Positions 56,625 through 64,000 of a DNA stretch of 64,000 nt are shown piece by piece (within the stretch, counting starts at the first letter, position 1; each line of letters opens with the position of its first letter). This DNA comes from Arsenicicoccus cauae (GTDB lineage Bacteria; Actinomycetota; Actinomycetes; Actinomycetales; Dermatophilaceae). The translations under genes were made by a program, and so were the position numbers. The stretch is from contig NZ_WLVL01000028.1 in assembly GCF_009707125.1 (NCBI RefSeq), positions 175,359 to 239,358 on the forward strand, read 5' to 3'. Below the pieces are notes generated by a model that saw only the letters and a list, made by a program, of their open reading frames with translations, was not told where the DNA came from and did no database searches.

Positions 56625-58160
56625 TCAGCGCACGTCGTCGTCGACCCAGTCGAAGGTCCGGGTCACCGCCTTCTGCCACAGGCGGTAGGTGCGCTCGCGC
56701 TCGTCCTCGTCGACCTGGGGCTCCCACCGGGCGTCCTCGGCCCAGTTGTCGATGACGTCCTGCTCGCCGTCCCAGTAGCCCACGGCGATGCCGGCCGCGT
56801 AGGCCGCCCCGAGGGCGGTCGTCTCAGCGACCTTGGGGCGGACGACGGCTACGCCGAGCTGGTCGGCCTGGAACTGCATCAGGGTCTCGTTGGCGGTCAT
56901 GCCGCCGTCGACCTTGAGCTCGGTGAGCTCGATGTCGGCGTCCTTGGCGTCGGCCGCCATCGCCTCGGCGACCTCGCGGGTCTGGAAGGCCGTGGACTCG
57001 ATCACGGCGCGTGCGATGTGCCCCTTGTTGACGTAGCGCGTCAGGCCCACGAGGGCGCCGCGGGCGTCGTCCTTCCAGTACGGCGCGAACAGCCCCGAGA
57101 ACGCCGGGACGAAGTACGCGCCGCCGTTGTCGTCGACGGTGGTGGCGAGCGTCTCGATCTCGGCGGCGTCCTTGATCAGCCCGAGGTTGTCACGGACCCA
57201 CTGCACGAGCGAGCCGGCCACGGCGATCGACCCCTCGAGGGCGTAGACGGGCTTGTTGTCGCCGATCTTGTAGCAGACCGTCGTGAGCAGGCCGTTGCGG
57301 GAGTGGATGACCTCCTCGCCGGTGTTCATGAGCATGAAGCAGCCGGTGCCGTAGGTGTTCTTGGCCATGCCGCGCTCGAAGCACGCCTGCCCGAACGTCG
57401 CGGCCTGCTGGTCGCCGAGGATGCCGGCGATGGGCACGCCGACGAGAAAGCCGCCCTTGCGACCCTCGCCGTAGACCTCGGAGGAGCTCTTGATCTCCGG
57501 GAGCATGGACATCGGGATCCCCATCGCGGCACAGATGTCGGGGTTCCAGTCGAGGGTGTCGAGGTTCATCAGCATCGTGCGGCTGGCGTTGGTGACGTCG
57601 GTGACGTGGACGCCGCCCTGGACTCCGCCCGTCATGTTCCACACGACCCACGAGTCGGTGGTGCCGAGGAGCAGGTCGCCGCGCTCGGCCTTCTCACGAG
57701 CGCCGTCGACGTTGTCGAGGATCCACTTGACCTTGGGGCCGGCGAAGTAGGTCGCCAGCGGCAGGCCGCAGCGCTCCTTGAAGCGGTCGTCGTCGCCCTG
57801 GGCGAGCTCATCGCAGATCTTGTCGGTGCGGGTGTCCTGCCACACGATGGCGTTGTAGACCGGCTCGCCCGTGGTCTTGTCCCACACGACCGCGGTCTCG
57901 CGCTGGTTGGTGATGCCGACCGCGACGATGTTGGAGCTGTTGATGTCCTTGGAGGCGGCGAGGCACTGGGCCACGGCCTGCCGGACGTTGCGCCAGATCT
58001 CCTTGGGGTCGTGCTCCACCCACCCGGCCCGGGGGAAGATCTGCTCGTGCTCGAGCTGGCCGGTGCTCACGATCTGGCCCGAGTGGTCGAAGAGGATGGC
58101 GCGCGAGCTGGTCGTGCCCTGGTCGATCGCCATGACGTACTTCTGGGTGTTGGGGCTCAT
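56625..58160 (-). CDS. glpK: Glycerol kinase
   Basis: A 511-residue FGGY kinase making sn-glycerol 3-phosphate. Motifs: [40 protein letters not shown], the FGGY signature near [20 protein letters not shown], and [26 protein letters not shown] precedes the ATG. It is third of glpD-glpF-glpK, 45 bases after glpF. Confidence 0.96.
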   Translation of the reverse strand: MSPNTQKYVMAIDQGTTSSRAILFDHSGQIVSTGQLEHEQIFPRAGWVEHDPKEIWRNVRQAVAQCLAASKDINSSNIVAVGITNQRETAVVWDKTTGEPVYNAIVWQDTRTDKICDELAQGDDDRFKERCGLPLATYFAGPKVKWILDNVDGAREKAERGDLLLGTTDSWVVWNMTGGVQGGVHVTDVTNASRTMLMNLDTLDWNPDICAAMGIPMSMLPEIKSSSEVYGEGRKGGFLVGVPIAGILGDQQAATFGQACFERGMAKNTYGTGCFMLMNTGEEVIHSRNGLLTTVCYKIGDNKPVYALEGSIAVAGSLVQWVRDNLGLIKDAAEIETLATTVDDNGGAYFVPAFSGLFAPYWKDDARGALVGLTRYVNKGHIARAVIESTAFQTREVAEAMAADAKDADIELTELKVDGGMTANETLMQFQADQLGVAVVRPKVAETTALGAAYAAGIAVGYWDGEQDVIDNWAEDARWEPQVDEDERERTYRLWQKAVTRTFDWVDDDVR

Positions 58161-58205
58161 GAGTTGTCCTTCACGTCCTTGTGAGTTGGGTTGACTGTAT
58201 GTCGA

Positions 58206-58997
58206 TCAGCCGACGAACGCCGTGGCGGCGACACCGGCGAGGACGCCGCCGAGCACGGGTCCGAGGATGGGGACCCAGGCATAGGCCCAGTCGCTGCCAC
58301 CCTTGCCCTTGATCGGGAGCAGGGCGTGGGCGATGCGGGGGCCGAGGTCGCGGGCGGGGTTGATGGCGTAGCCGGTGGGCCCGCCGAGGCTCGCGCCGAT
58401 GCCGATGACCAGCAGGGTGACGGGCAGCGGACCGAGCTGGGCGGGGTTCTGCCCGAAGGTGACGATGACGAAGACGAGCACGAAGGTCGCGATGACCTCG
58501 GTGATCAGGTTGTTGCCATAGCTGCGGATGGCCGGGCCGGTCGAGAAGATCGCGAGCTTGTCGCCGGCGGGGGCCTCCCGGTCGAAGTGGTCGCGATAGG
58601 CCAGCCAGGCCAGGACCGCGCCGAGGAAGGCCCCGAGGACCTGCGCGGCGATGTAGACGAGCGCGGTCGTGGCGCCGGCCGGGACGCCGGGGGCGAAGTC
58701 CGCGCCGTTGGCCCACAGGCCGAGGGTCACCGCGGGGTTGAGGTGCCCGCCCGACTTGAAGGCGACGTAGACGCCGGCCATGACGCCGATGCCCCACCCG
58801 ACGTTGATCATCAGGTTGCCGCCGCCCTTGCCCTTGGAGTCGGGCAGCAGGGCGTTGGCGACCACGCCCGCACCGAGCACGATGAGGATCATCGTCCCCA
58901 GCAGCTCGTGGGCGAAGACCGTGCCGAGCGGCACGGGCTCGGCCGGTGGCGCGGCGATCGCCGCCTGGGCGAGGGCAGCGGTGAGCAAGATGGGCAT
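58206..58997 (-). CDS. glpF: Glycerol uptake facilitator (aquaglyceroporin)
   Basis: A 263-residue channel with six helices. The two NPA loops are SGGHLNPAVTLGLW and GYAINPARDLGPRI; the Asp after NPAR marks the glycerol-conducting (GlpF) type rather than a water-only aquaporin. N-terminal hydrophobic segment resembles a signal but is TM1 in this family. AAGGAG precedes the ATG. It lies between glpD (116 bases) and glpK. Confidence 0.93.
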   Translation of the reverse strand: MPILLTAALAQAAIAAPPAEPVPLGTVFAHELLGTMILIVLGAGVVANALLPDSKGKGGGNLMINVGWGIGVMAGVYVAFKSGGHLNPAVTLGLWANGADFAPGVPAGATTALVYIAAQVLGAFLGAVLAWLAYRDHFDREAPAGDKLAIFSTGPAIRSYGNNLITEVIATFVLVFVIVTFGQNPAQLGPLPVTLLVIGIGASLGGPTGYAINPARDLGPRIAHALLPIKGKGGSDWAYAWVPILGPVLGGVLAGVAATAFVG

Positions 58998-59113
58998 GGC
59001 TGACTCCTTGGTGAACGTCGTTGTCCTGCAGTCGCCCCGGCCGGGACGGTGATGGCGCCCGGGGGGTGGGTTGTTCTAGCGGTCGAGCGGGTCGGTCAGG
59101 CCGACCGGGTCGC

Positions 59114-60862
59114 TCAGGACGAGGCCGGCAGCGCCTCGCCGGCGACCTGGGCGCGGGCCGCGGAGGCGGCGGCGTCGGTCCGCTCCTGCTCCGCCGCGGC
59201 CTCGCCCGCCACGCGGGCGCGGTAGGCCGCCTGCTCCCGCGCGAGGTCGTCGTCATCCCAGCCGAGCAGCGGTGCGGCGATCGAGCCGATCTCGTCGAGA
59301 GCGCTGACGCCCCGGTCGCGGGTCTCGTAGTGCAGCCGGATGCGGTGCATGAGGATGTCCTCGAGGTGCAGCGCGCCCTCGTGGGTGACGGCGAACGCCG
59401 CCTCCACCCGCAGGTAGGCGGGCGCGGTCGTGAGCGGCTCCCCCAGGGAGGCGTCGGCGTCGACGAGGGCCAGCAGGGCCGGGAGCTCTGCGCCGTAGCG
59501 GGACAGCAGGTGCTCTACCTGCTCGGCGCTCCACCCGTAGGCGGCGGCGATGCGCGGAGCCTGGTGGCGGTAGGCGTCGAACCCGGCCGCGCCGACCAGC
59601 GGCGTGTGCTCGGTGACGGACGGGTTGGCCTCGGCCGCCTCCTCGCCCAGCGCGACGTCGACGGCGTCCTCGGCCATGACGCGGTAGGTCGTCAGCTTGC
59701 CGCCGGCGATCGACCACAGCCCCGGGGCGACCTCGGCCACGGTGTGCTCGCGGGACACCTTGGTGGAGGACCCGCCGCTGCCGCGGTGGGGCTGCAGGAG
59801 GGGGCGCAGCCCGGCATACGTGCCGATGATGTCGTCGCGGGTCAGGGGACGGGCCAGCACCGAGTTGGCCTGCTCGAGGACGTAGTCGATGTCCTCGGCG
59901 GTGGCCACCGGGTTGCGCAGGTCCTGCTCCCACGGGGTGTCGGTCGTGCCGATGACCCAGTAGCGCTCCCAGGGGATGACGAACAGCACGGACTTCTCGG
60001 TGCGCAGGAACAGCCCGGTCTCCCCCTGGATCCGCTCCTTGGGCACGACGATGTGGATCCCCTTGGACGCCAGCACCTTCAGGCCCTGGTCGGAGCCCGT
60101 CATCGCCTCGACGTCCTCGGTCCAGACGCCGGCGGCGGCGACCACCCGGTGCGCGCGGATCGTCAGGTCGCGGTCGCCCTCGGCGTCGTGCACCTCGGCC
60201 CCCACGACCCGTCCCGTGTCGTCCTTGGCGAAGGAGGTGACTCGCGCGCGGGTGGCCGCGAGCGCGCCATACCCGGTGGCGGTGCGGACCAGGTCGATGA
60301 CCAGGCGGGCGTCGTCGACGCGGGCGTCGTAGAAGCGGATCGCGCCGGTCAGCGCGTCGTCGCGGATGTCGGGGAAGAGCTCCTGGGCGCCCTGGCGCGT
60401 GTAGTGCTTCTGCAGCGGGACGGTCTTGGTGCCCTTGGCCCCGACGAGCGCAAGGGCGTCGTACATCCCCACCCCCACGGCGCTGTAGGACCGCTCGACG
60501 ACCGGCAGCTTGAGGGGCCACAGGAAGGGCTGGGCCTTGACCAGGTGCGGGGCGAGGGTCGTGAGCAGCAGGCCGCGCTCCTTGAGGGCCTCGGCCACGA
60601 GGGCGAAGTTGAGCTGGTAGAGGTAGCGCAGGCCGCCGTGGACCAGCTTGGAGGACCACTGGGAGGTGCCGGAGGCCCAGTCCTCGGCCTCGACGATGCC
60701 GACGCGCAGGCCCCGGCTCGCGGCGTCCAGCACGATGCCCGCGCCGGTGACGCCGCCGCCGACGACGAGCAGGTCCAGGGGCTCGCCGGTCGTCATCGCA
60801 TCGAGGGCGTCGGCGCGGCTCGTCGCGGACAGTGCGGTGGAGGTCATCGGTGTGGCGGCCAT
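59114..60862 (-). CDS. glpD: Glycerol-3-phosphate dehydrogenase (FAD, aerobic)
   Basis: A 582-residue membrane-associated flavoenzyme that oxidises glycerol 3-phosphate to DHAP. FAD motif LLVVGGGVTGAGIVLDAASR; GTSQWSSKLVHGGLRYLYQ; GTTDTPWEQDLRNPVATAED; C-terminal DAO_C domain (EGALHLEDILMHRIRLHYET). Start at 60862 behind GAGGA. It opens the glpDFK operon and is divergent from the SorC-type regulator, with operator-like repeats between. Confidence 0.94.
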   Translation of the reverse strand: MAATPMTSTALSATSRADALDAMTTGEPLDLLVVGGGVTGAGIVLDAASRGLRVGIVEAEDWASGTSQWSSKLVHGGLRYLYQLNFALVAEALKERGLLLTTLAPHLVKAQPFLWPLKLPVVERSYSAVGVGMYDALALVGAKGTKTVPLQKHYTRQGAQELFPDIRDDALTGAIRFYDARVDDARLVIDLVRTATGYGALAATRARVTSFAKDDTGRVVGAEVHDAEGDRDLTIRAHRVVAAAGVWTEDVEAMTGSDQGLKVLASKGIHIVVPKERIQGETGLFLRTEKSVLFVIPWERYWVIGTTDTPWEQDLRNPVATAEDIDYVLEQANSVLARPLTRDDIIGTYAGLRPLLQPHRGSGGSSTKVSREHTVAEVAPGLWSIAGGKLTTYRVMAEDAVDVALGEEAAEANPSVTEHTPLVGAAGFDAYRHQAPRIAAAYGWSAEQVEHLLSRYGAELPALLALVDADASLGEPLTTAPAYLRVEAAFAVTHEGALHLEDILMHRIRLHYETRDRGVSALDEIGSIAAPLLGWDDDDLAREQAAYRARVAGEAAAEQERTDAAASAARAQVAGEALPASS

Positions 60863-60956
60863 GGTCCTCACGACCCTTTCTGTGCCGGTGTCGACCGGCG
60901 GCTCGGTGGGTGCACCCCGTGGTGCATCTTGGTCTCTGCATCGAGCATGCGCCGCC

Positions 60957-60993
60957 CTGCACGTATGCTCAAGCAGTCTGCACGAACGTGCAG
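60957..60993. promoter_or_regulatory. Operator region of the glycerol operon and its regulator
   Basis: A near-perfect palindrome CTGCACG-AA-CGTGCAG spans 60978-60993, and another CTGCACG half-site starts at 60957. A TATGCT -10 box for the regulator lies at 60964-60969. Further TGCA words (GGTGCACCCCGTGGTGCATC at 60909-60928) continue toward glpD. This is the natural binding site for the divergent SorC-family protein. Confidence 0.65.
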
Positions 60994-61008
60994 GAGGGGG
61001 CGAGGCTC

Positions 61009-61962
61009 GTGAACGATCGTGAAGCCGCTTACCGCGCAGCGCAGCTGTACTACCTGCAGAACCAGACCATGGACATGATCGCGGGTGACCTCGGCGTCTC
61101 GAGGTCGACCGTCTCGCGGCTGCTGCGCTGGGCCCGGGACGAGGGGATCGTGCGCATCACGGTCGCGGCGCCCGACGGGCCGACCGACCACACCGCGCGC
61201 ACCCTCCTCGACGCCTTCGGGGTGCAGGCGCACGTCGTGCCCGTGTCGTCCTCGGCCAGTGATCCCCAGCGGCTGGAGGCCGTGGCCCGGCGCGCCGCCG
61301 GCCTGCTGGACTCGTGGATGGGCGACGACATGACCCTCGCGGTCGCGTGGGGCACGACGACATCCGCCATCGCGGGGCATCTCGTGCCGCACCCCACCAC
61401 CGGGTCGGTGGTCGTGCAGCTCAACGGCGCGGCCAACGCCCGCACCTCCGGGGTCCGCTACACCACCGAGCTGCTCGATCGCTTCGCGAGCGCCTACGAC
61501 ACCGAGCTCTACCACTTCCCCGCCCCGGCGTTCTTCGACTTCGCCGAGACCAAGGAGGCGCTGTGGCGTGAGGGATCCGTGCGCCGGATCCTCGAGCTGC
61601 GGCGCACCTGCGACATCGCGGTGTTCAGCGTCGGGGCCTTCCGCGGGCGGCTGCTCAGCCAGGTCTACTCCACCGGCTACCTGCGCCCCGAGGAGGTGCG
61701 CGAGCTCGCCGACCAGCACGTCGTCGGCGACGTCGCCACGCACTTCCTGCGGGTGGACGGGTCGTATGCCGGGATCGCGCTCAACCGCCGGGCCTCCGGG
61801 CCCTCCCCCGCAGAGCTGCGGCGTGTGAAGCGCAGGCTGTGCGCGGTGGCGGGTGACAGCAAGATCCAGGGGACGCTGGGGGCGCTGCGCGCGGGCGTGG
61901 TGTCGGACCTGGTGATCGACGAACGCACGGCAGGTGGCCTGATCGCCCTGCTGTCCTCGTGA
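61009..61962 (+). CDS. SorC/DeoR-type transcriptional regulator of glycerol metabolism
   Basis: A 317-residue sugar-binding regulator. The N-terminal HTH is AAQLYYLQNQTMDMIAGDLG then VSRSTVSRLLRWARDEGIV. The rest is the NagB/RpiA-like SorC effector domain: LAVAWGTTTSAIAGHLVPHP, VVQLNGAANARTSGVRYTTE, FSVGAFRGRLLSQVYSTGYL and a C-terminal IQGTLGALRAGVVSDLVID. GTG start with an AGGAGG stretch 12 bases upstream and a nearer GAGG. Divergence from glpDFK implies that it controls that operon, with a phosphorylated glycerol catabolite as probable ligand. Confidence 0.88.
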   Translation: MNDREAAYRAAQLYYLQNQTMDMIAGDLGVSRSTVSRLLRWARDEGIVRITVAAPDGPTDHTARTLLDAFGVQAHVVPVSSSASDPQRLEAVARRAAGLLDSWMGDDMTLAVAWGTTTSAIAGHLVPHPTTGSVVVQLNGAANARTSGVRYTTELLDRFASAYDTELYHFPAPAFFDFAETKEALWREGSVRRILELRRTCDIAVFSVGAFRGRLLSQVYSTGYLRPEEVRELADQHVVGDVATHFLRVDGSYAGIALNRRASGPSPAELRRVKRRLCAVAGDSKIQGTLGALRAGVVSDLVIDERTAGGLIALLSS

Positions 61963-62027
61963 GGGCCCGGTGGTGCGGTGGCCCAGGGACGCCGTCGGCC
62001 AGCTCAAGGTTCCAACCCCGACCTTGT

Positions 62028-62073
62028 CGAGTGTGTCGCTGTGCGATGTTCATATCGCATAGCGACACACTCG
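62028..62073. terminator. 20-bp inverted repeat between the SorC regulator and the UvrA-like gene
   Basis: Arms 62028-62047 and 62054-62073 (CGAGTGTGTCGCTGTGCGAT and its complement with one G-T wobble) enclose a 6-base loop. It ends at the stop codon of the UvrA-like gene and lies 66 bases after the regulator stop, so it can end both transcripts. Its lower GC content (CATATCG centre) differs from other hairpins here, suggesting it came with the UvrA-like gene. Confidence 0.65.
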
Positions 62074-63888
62074 TCACAATGGGGTCACGTTGGTAGCTGC
62101 CTGCAGTGCGGCGGCAAGGTAGCCCGCGGAAGCACCGACGCCCTTGTCCGCGACGTAGGCGGGCGTACCCGCTGCAACCACGGTCCCGCCGGCGTCGCCC
62201 GCGCCGGGTCCAAGATCGATCACGTGATCGGCCACCGCGACAACGCGCATGTCCAGCTCCGCGGCGACGACCGTGTTGCCCGCATCGACCAGCGTCTGCA
62301 GATGCGCGACCAGACGATCCGTGTCGGCGCAGTGGAGCCCGGACGTCGGCTCGTCCAATACGTACAGCGTGTCCCCACGCTGCGCACGCTGCAGCTCGGC
62401 CGCCAGCTTGACGCGCTGGGCTTCACCCCCCGAGAGTTCCGTTGCCGGTTGACCCAGTCGGAGGTAATCGAGTCCAACGTCCGACAAAGCGGCCAGGGAT
62501 CGAGTGATCTCCTCATCGCCCACGAAGAACAGGTTCGCCTCCTCGACGCTCATCGACAACACGTCAGCGATCGTGCGCCCCCGCCACGTGACCTCGAGCG
62601 TTGACGCCTTGTATCGGGTGCCGTGGCAGTCGGGGCATTCGGTGTACACGGAAGGCAGGAAGAGGAGCTCGACCATCACCGATCCCTCGCCCTCGCAGGT
62701 CGGGCAGCGCCCGCCGGCGACATTGAAGGAGAATCGGCCGGGCTTGTACCGGCGGGAACGAGCTTCCGGGGTGTCTGCGAATCGACGACGTACGTGGTCG
62801 AACAGCCCGGTGTAGGTGGCGACGTTCGACCGCGGCGTCCGGCCGATGGGCCGCTGGTCGATGACGATCAGCCGGCGTACACCGGTGACGGGCCCGGCGA
62901 CGCGTCCATCGAGACGTTCCGGCGCATCCGCGAGGAGTGACTCGTCGCTGACCGGCTCGTCATCGGCCGGGACGGCCCGGCCAAGGCGATCGCCAAGCAG
63001 CGACGGAAGCGCCTGGCTGACCAGACTCGACTTGCCGGACCCGGACACGCCCGTGACCACGGTGAAGACACCCAATGGGATATCGACTGTGAGGTCGTGC
63101 AGGTTGTTCCGCGTCACGTTCTCCAGGGACAGCCAGCTGCGTGCCTCACGGGGTGTGCGAAGAGGGAGACCGCGGCCACCGAAGAGGTACCCGCGTGTCA
63201 CGGACTCCTCGATATCGGCGAGCCCGTCGGGCGGGCCGCTGTAGAGCACTCGGCCGCCGTGTTCACCGGCGCCCGGCCCGATGTCGACCAACCAGTCCGC
63301 GTGCCGCATCACGGCCACGGAGTGCTCGACGATGAACAGGCTGTTACCTTTCCCCTTGAGTCCGTCGAGGATCCCGAGGAGCGCCGTCACGTCCTGCGGA
63401 TGCAGCCCCGCCGAGGGTTCGTCGAGGACGTAGACCACCCCGAAGAGATCAGAGCTGAGTTGCGTCGCGAGCCGTAGCCGCTGTAGCTCGCCGCCCGACA
63501 GCGTCGGCGTCGTCCGGCTCAACGACAGGTAGCCCAGCCCCAGATCGACCAGTGGACGAAGTCGCTGCAGCACCCCTGATGCGAGCTGGACCGCAGCAGC
63601 ACGCTTCTCTGGCGCTCGGCTCAGGGTGGGTCGTACATCGGGCGCGGCGGCAGGCGAGGAACCGCCAGCAGCGACATGCTCCTGCGATGCGGCTCGTGGA
63701 GAGGCAGCGCCGGGAGAAGCGGCTCCGTGCTCCTCCAGGCGGGCAACGACTCCCGAAAGGATCGTGGCAAGTTCCCGAAGCGGCAGTCGGGAGAATTCGG
63801 CGATGTCGAATCCTTCGAACGTGACGGACAGCGCCTCGGGCTTCAGCCGCTTGCCATCACAGACCGGGCAGATGATAGAGCCCCGTTG
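62074..63888 (-). pseudogene. UvrA-like (class II, UvrA2) ABC protein, 5' end lost
   Basis: About 600 C-terminal residues of a UvrA2/drug-resistance-type protein. From the 5' side: CPVCDGKRLKPEALSVTFEG (zinc finger), a low-complexity Ala/Ser/Pro insert, LSRTTPTLSGGELQRLRLAT (signature), VVYVLDEPSAGLHPQDV, second Walker A VVTGVSGSGKSSLVSQALPS, CPTCEGEGSVMVELLFLPSV zinc finger, and LSGGEAQRVKLAAELQRA. The first Walker A and N-terminal portion are missing: similarity stops near 63871-63918 and an in-frame TAG lies at 63919-63921. Codon use is less GC-biased than that of its neighbours, as expected for an acquired gene. It appears interrupted by an insertion sequence. Confidence 0.8.
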
Positions 63889-63918
63889 AGTGGTGGGCTT
63901 TGAGGTGATGCTCGTTGC

Positions 63919-64000
63919 CTACCGGTCGCTCTTTTCGAGGGCGACGGTCTCAGTATCGCGGGTTGGGTAGAGCTTGGCCATGGAGCCTTCGGAGAGGTAG
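63919..64000 (-). mobile_element. Probable C-terminal end of a transposase gene (partial)
   Basis: The frame that meets the truncated uvrA-like gene is open from the window edge to the TAG at 63919 and encodes 26 residues (LSEGSMAKLYPTRDTETV, then ALEKSDR). It does not belong to UvrA and its codon use differs. The abrupt break of the UvrA similarity just before it suggests the end of an insertion sequence. The family cannot be named from this fragment. Confidence 0.4.

Noticed and set aside
59088..59106. GGTCGG-TCAGG-CCGACC hairpin after glpD as a terminator
   Set aside because: Only six pairs in a GC-rich background and located inside the presumed glpDFK operon; too weak to call.

Overview
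The window is a high-GC (roughly 70% or more by eye) actinobacterial chromosome segment. Leaderless promoters with a TANNNT box just before the start codon, the eno-ftsB-DUF501-ppx, metG-tatD-rsmA-ispE and glmU-prs gene orders, a DUF222-HNH gene and an actinobacterial PMT all point to Actinobacteria. Gene content resembles the Intrasporangiaceae/Dermatophilaceae group of Micrococcales, but that placement is inference. Almost everything is dense chromosomal housekeeping. No rRNA, CRISPR or prophage was seen, and no gene-free stretch exceeds about 255 bases.

Layout. 1-8.2 kb: small regulators, a DinB-like protein, a GNAT, a frameshifted enoyl-CoA hydratase, an SGNH hydrolase, a thiolase and a BI-1 membrane protein, then an unusual short tRNA with a UAA anticodon. 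8.3-14.9 kb: pgi, a family 5 uracil-DNA glycosylase, an FMN-riboswitch-controlled riboflavin-type ABC transporter (no ATPase gene beside it), ppx and DUF501. 14.9-18.4 kb: ftsB-like, eno, mazG and a lipoprotein. 18.4-24.1 kb: a five-gene operon with carrier protein, acyl-CoA dehydrogenase, amino acid:[carrier protein] ligase, DUF1839 and a GH2-like protein. 24.3-31 kb: mfd, pth, rplY and a UDP-sugar dehydrogenase. 31.2-32.8 kb: a second locus with a phosphopantetheinyl transferase, a second carrier protein and a second ligase. 32.9-39.7 kb: prs, glmU, tRNA-Gln, an HNH gene, a deletion scar joining a methyltransferase fragment to the tail of an HPPD-like gene, and IclR and MarR regulators. 39.9-46.4 kb: the metG-tatD-rsmA-ispE-ABC-F operon. 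46.5-54.3 kb: aroQ, sdhCAB, rsmI, a cation efflux gene and pmt. 54.2-56.5 kb: PH-domain membrane proteins with a 50-bp tandem duplication at the 3' end. 56.6-62 kb: the glpDFK glycerol operon with its divergent SorC-type regulator. 62-64 kb: a UvrA-like gene interrupted by what looks like the end of an insertion sequence.

The most interesting biology is the split carrier-protein system. Two paralogous pairs of a stand-alone class II synthetase-like ligase and a small carrier protein sit about 8 kb apart. One pair comes with a phosphopantetheinyl transferase; the other comes with a flavin dehydrogenase, a DUF1839 protein with features of a cysteine acyltransferase, and a glycosidase-like protein. 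Read together they suggest a route that activates amino acids, loads them on carriers, perhaps oxidises them, and hands them to an unknown, possibly sugar-containing, acceptor. A second genome-scale signal is the 8-mer GTATGCCG/CGGCATAC. It occurs about 27 times, where base composition predicts about two, including as inverted pairs in terminator-like hairpins.
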